Shown here piece by piece: positions 6,482 through 8,224 of a stretch of 8,224 bases of DNA (its first letter is position 1; every line of letters starts with the position of its first letter). The stretch lies in NCBI GenBank assembly GCA_013042125.1, contig JABDQS010000001.1, forward strand, positions 1 to 8,224, in the 5' to 3' direction. This stretch comes from Eudoraea sp. GTDB lineage: Bacteria > Bacteroidota > Bacteroidia > Flavobacteriales > Flavobacteriaceae. The notes under the pieces were generated by a model that was given only the letters and a program-made list of their open reading frames with translations, ran no database searches and had not been told where the DNA came from. A program made the position numbers and the translations under genes.

Positions 6482-6976
6482 CTATACCTTGATACGTCGT
6501 TTCATTTCCTCTACGATGTTATACGCTGCAGGACAAACAAAGGTGTTCTTTATGGTAAGTGCCCCCAGTTGCTGAAATTTTTTACGGTCCGTATGAGGGT
6601 ATTCCCTGCATGCTTTGGGCCTTACTTCATAAATACTGCAGTAGTTGTCCGTTCCTAAAAATGTACAGGGAAGCTGCTGTAACACCTTATCGCCATCTTC
6701 GTCTGTTCTCAAATACCTTTCTTCAAAGGCAGAGGCCCTTATTTTAAGATGCTTGGAAATTCTTTCTATATCAATTCTGGTAAAAAGGGGGCCTGTTGTC
6801 TTACAGCAATTGGCACAGCTAAGGCAATCGGTTCTCTGAAATTCAGCCTCATGAAGCTCTTGCATGGTATAATCCAGATCCCTGGGAGGACTTTTCTTGA
6901 GTCGGCCAAAAAATTTTTTGTTCTCGGCCCTTTTTTCGGTTGCTTTCCGGGGAAGTTGTTTCAGCTCCTCCTTCAT
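6482..6976 (-). CDS. YkgJ-type cysteine-cluster (CxxCxxCC) protein
   Basis: This 164-residue soluble protein carries the CxxCxxCC domain described as a putative zinc- or iron-chelating domain. The first cluster is CLSCANCC (Cys51, 54, 57, 58). Further conserved cysteines are Cys104 (LPCTFLG), Cys113 (NYCSIYEVRP), Cys123 (KACREYP) and Cys148 (FVCPA), giving the eight cysteines expected of the family. An N-terminal Lys-rich stretch (1-32) has no signal peptide. The biochemical role of this family is not established. The ATG at 6974-6976 has no alternative nearby. The stop is 26 nt before the desaturase gene on the same strand, so the two are likely co-transcribed; a role in metal supply to the di-iron enzyme is conceivable but is speculation. 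I found no exact -7 box upstream; GATATTTG on the minus strand is one mismatch away. Confidence 0.9.
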   Translation of the reverse strand: MKEELKQLPRKATEKRAENKKFFGRLKKSPPRDLDYTMQELHEAEFQRTDCLSCANCCKTTGPLFTRIDIERISKHLKIRASAFEERYLRTDEDGDKVLQQLPCTFLGTDNYCSIYEVRPKACREYPHTDRKKFQQLGALTIKNTFVCPAAYNIVEEMKRRIKV

Positions 6977-7167
6977 ATTATTCGGTTTAGAAAAAATCAG
7001 TTTCCATAGATTGATCTTATTTTTTCATGGATGACACAAATATCCTACTTTTGAGAGAATTACTCTATATTCAGCACAATGTTTCAGTCAGGACAAGAGC
7101 AGTCCTAAATCCTATTAATAAGAAAAGGATACAATACGACTACCATCTAAATTTAACAGCAGGCGTA

Positions 7168-7185
7168 TAATAGAGGGGTCTATTA
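7168..7185 (+). repeat. Perfect 7-bp hairpin with GGGG loop
   Basis: TAATAGA (7168-7174) and TCTATTA (7179-7185) are exact reverse complements around a GGGG loop. The element is nested in a longer-range pairing of ACGACTA (7136-7142) with TAGTCGT (7184-7190); the two share bases 7184-7185, so they compete or stack. This is the densest secondary structure in the gap. Confidence 0.45.
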
Positions 7186-7216
7186 GTCGTTTTATGTAGG
7201 GTTTTTGTGCCCTAAC

Positions 7217-7247
7217 TTGTTATAGATAGGTAGATATTATAGCTTTG
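7217..7247 (+). promoter_or_regulatory. Flavobacterial-type promoter of the metalloprotease lipoprotein gene
   Basis: TTG (7217-7219), a 20-nt spacer and TAGCTTTG (7240-7247) match the Bacteroidota -33/-7 consensus TTG-N17-23-TAnnTTTG in both elements and spacing. Transcription should begin within a few bases of 7252. That leaves a leader of only about 5-9 nt before the ATG at 7261 and argues against the ATG at 7252. It is the best promoter in the window. Confidence 0.65.
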
Positions 7248-7260
7248 AATAATGCATTCT

Positions 7261-8055
7261 ATGAAAAAAGTATACATATTAATTTTCAGTCTGTTTCTGG
7301 TAGCGGCCTGCACCAAGGATTCTGGCAGCTCGGGTACCTTACCAGATCCTATAGACAAATCGGCTAATTTGCTGGCTACGGGTGATTCAGCCAATGACAT
7401 CCTCTCCAACGAAACATTTACAAAATTAGTGATCGAAATTGCCTATGTTACCGGGTTTCAGCCCAGTGGCGAGGCTATGAATAATTTTCAGACCTTTCTG
7501 CAGCAACTCACTTTTAAAGAAGATATAGAGATACAATATCTGGAATTACCCAGCCCAAACGAGAATGATCTTACTCTTCAGGAAATTGCTGACCTCGAAA
7601 CTGAGAATAGAACAATTTATAATGACGGATCTACGCTGGCGATCTATATTTATTTCGCGGATGCACCATCGGATACTGATGACCCGCAGGAAGGGACGGT
7701 AACACTTGGTGCCGTATACAGAAATACCTCTATGGTTATCTATGAGGCTACCGTTAGGGAATTGGCTGTAAATAGTAATCAGATCACCGTTGAAGATGCG
7801 GAAACAGCTACACTGAACCACGAATTTGGCCACCTTTTAGGCCTTGTTGATCTTGGTTCACAACCTGTGAATGCTCATGAAGATCCCAATGCAGAACATC
7901 ATTGTGATATCGATGGCTGCCTGATGCGTGCCGAACTTCAATTTGGGGGTGGTTTACTGGGTGTTATGAATAAACGCATTTCGGCTGGAAAAGCCGCAGT
8001 ACCAAGCCTGGACCAGGAATGTATACAGGACCTGCAAGCCAATGGCGGACGTTAA
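7261..8055 (+). CDS. Lipoprotein zinc metalloprotease with archaemetzincin-like HC-x4-CxM element
   Basis: Starting at the ATG at 7261 the protein has 264 residues. MKKVYILIFSLFLVAAC is a textbook lipoprotein signal with lipidated Cys17, so it should sit in the cell envelope. The middle (about 50-180) is a globular domain I do not recognise, with beta-rich stretches such as GSTLAIYIYFAD and TLGAVYRNTSMVIYEA. The catalytic motif HEFGHLLGLVD (187-197) is a metzincin-type zinc site: His187 and His191 bind zinc, Glu188 is the catalytic base, and Asp197 may take the third-ligand position. Seventeen residues later comes HCDIDGCLM (214-222), matching the HC-x4-CxM that follows the zinc motif in archaemetzincins and probably holding the Met-turn (Met222). 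Similar flavobacterial proteins are annotated as membrane metalloproteases, as I recall; substrate unknown. An in-frame ATG at 7252 exists but lies at the predicted transcript start. Confidence 0.82.
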   Translation: MKKVYILIFSLFLVAACTKDSGSSGTLPDPIDKSANLLATGDSANDILSNETFTKLVIEIAYVTGFQPSGEAMNNFQTFLQQLTFKEDIEIQYLELPSPNENDLTLQEIADLETENRTIYNDGSTLAIYIYFADAPSDTDDPQEGTVTLGAVYRNTSMVIYEATVRELAVNSNQITVEDAETATLNHEFGHLLGLVDLGSQPVNAHEDPNAEHHCDIDGCLMRAELQFGGGLLGVMNKRISAGKAAVPSLDQECIQDLQANGGR

Positions 8056-8097
8056 GAACCACCATACCTCATAGTTTTTTTACTTTTTGAAAGTTTG

Positions 8098-8125
8098 AAT
8101 ACCTATTAGGGGATATTAAGGTATT
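8098..8125. repeat. 7-bp inverted repeat at the queE 3' end
   Basis: AATACCT (8098-8104) and AGGTATT (8119-8125) are exact reverse complements around a 14-nt loop, extendable by one G-U pair. They straddle the QueE stop codon, in the short gap between two converging genes. A shared 3' hairpin for both transcripts is possible, but neither strand shows a T-run after the stem, so a terminator call is weak. Confidence 0.25.
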
Positions 8126-8224
8126 TATGCGTTTGAAGAGAGACCTTCCATTTAGGGTTCTTCATTACATAGTCTACAATAAGCGTGGTCACTTTGTCCC
8201 GTACACTCCATTCCGGTTGCAGAT
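8106..8224 (-). CDS. queE: 7-carboxy-7-deazaguanine synthase (QueE)-like protein, C-terminal end
   Basis: Only the last 38 residues are in the window; the gene continues beyond the right edge. They read LQPEWSVRDKVTTLIVDY, then VMKNPKWKVSLQTHKYLNIP and a TAA stop (8106-8108). The LQPEW segment and the closing W-[KR]-[VI]-SLQTHKYLNIP tail are characteristic of QueE as I know the family. QueE is a cytosolic radical-SAM enzyme that converts 6-carboxytetrahydropterin to 7-carboxy-7-deazaguanine in the queuosine pathway. The SAM-cluster cysteines lie near the N-terminus and cannot be checked here. It converges on the metalloprotease gene with a 50-nt gap. The tail is distinctive, but it is the only evidence. 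Confidence 0.8.
   Translation of the reverse strand, partial: LQPEWSVRDKVTTLIVDYVMKNPKWKVSLQTHKYLNIP

Larger units (their letters stand above)
6977..7260. other. 284-nt divergent intergenic region with structure and promoter signals
   Basis: This is the longest non-coding stretch of the window, between the divergent cysteine-cluster and metalloprotease genes. It has no ORF of note. On the plus strand a -7-like box TACTTTTG (7046-7053), with TTT 20 nt upstream, is followed by a chain of inverted repeats: AGGAC/GTCCT (7090-7106), ATCCT/AGGAT (7109-7130), ACGACTA/TAGTCGT (7136-7142 with 7184-7190), TAATAGA/TCTATTA (7168-7185) and TAGGG/CCCTA (7197-7214). The metalloprotease promoter (7217-7247) comes right after. 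The region could encode a small structured RNA ending near 7214. The repeats may also be chance or protein-binding sites. Confidence 0.5.

Noticed and set aside
6559..7009. Plus-strand frames opposite the cysteine-cluster gene
   Set aside because: The eight ordered cysteines on the minus strand establish the real gene; the opposite frames show no family features.
7079..7108. Short ATG frame (9 codons) as a leader peptide in the intergenic region
   Set aside because: Too short, with no amino-acid bias suggesting attenuation and no downstream gene it would obviously control.
7546..7833. Minus-strand frame opposite the metalloprotease
   Set aside because: Antisense to the coding region just before the zinc motif, with no features of its own.
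8082..8094. ACTTT-TTG-AAAGT mini-hairpin after the metalloprotease gene as a terminator
   Set aside because: The 5-bp stem has its T-run on the wrong side for plus-strand termination, and poly-A on the minus strand.
1..8224. Undescribed multi-gene system, mobile element, CRISPR array or tRNA/rRNA
   Set aside because: No transposase, integrase, direct-repeat array, tRNA-like fold or rRNA sequence is visible; the genes are mostly known families in ordinary chromosomal order.

Overview
The window looks like a stretch of a flavobacterial chromosome (phylum Bacteroidota, family Flavobacteriaceae or close). The coding sequence is moderately AT-rich. Start codons lack clear Shine-Dalgarno sequences. 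Several genes are preceded by the Bacteroidota -7 box TAnnTTTG. Two lipoproteins have typical flavobacterial signal peptides, and the protein families (CBS-like cysteine synthase, FtsX/LolC-type permease, NamZ/DUF1343 lipoprotein, a metalloprotease lipoprotein, QueE) suit that group. Genus cannot be told from this sequence.

Left part (1-4248), all on the minus strand. Reading leftward there is a LolC/E-type permease (3007-4248, TTG start), a cysteine synthase / cystathionine beta-synthase-like PLP enzyme (1924-2904), an aldose 1-epimerase-like protein (1058-1837), a Crp/Fnr-family regulator with a three-cysteine motif (399-1055), and the N-terminal 121 residues of a SulP anion transporter that runs off the left edge (1-363). 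The last three are tightly spaced (2 nt and 35 nt) and probably form one transcription unit. Sulfate-type uptake, a cysteine-bearing regulator and a cysteine/cystathionine-forming enzyme give this part a loose sulfur theme, but the link is an inference from position.

Middle part (4252-6976). A NamZ-type exo-N-acetylmuramidase lipoprotein (4252-5601, plus) starts only 3 nt from the divergent permease. It ends in a 10-nt convergent overlap with a sterol desaturase/fatty acid hydroxylase-family membrane protein (5592-6455, minus). That gene follows a CxxCxxCC (YkgJ-type) cysteine-cluster gene (6482-6976, minus) by 26 nt.

Right part (6977-8224). The longest non-coding gap (6977-7260, 284 nt) contains a well-formed flavobacterial promoter (TTG, 20 nt, TAGCTTTG) and a run of inverted repeats that could be a structured RNA or leader. 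It is followed by a lipoprotein metalloprotease (7261-8055) with HEFGHLLGLVD plus an archaemetzincin-like HC-x4-CxM element. The window ends in the C-terminal 38 residues of a QueE-like 7-carboxy-7-deazaguanine synthase on the minus strand.

Most of the window is ordinary core-type gene content. I see no mobile element, CRISPR array, tRNA or rRNA, and no clear multi-gene undescribed system. The items most worth a second look are the metalloprotease motif, the structured 7046-7214 region, the overlapping 5' ends near 4250 and the Crp/Fnr-SulP unit.
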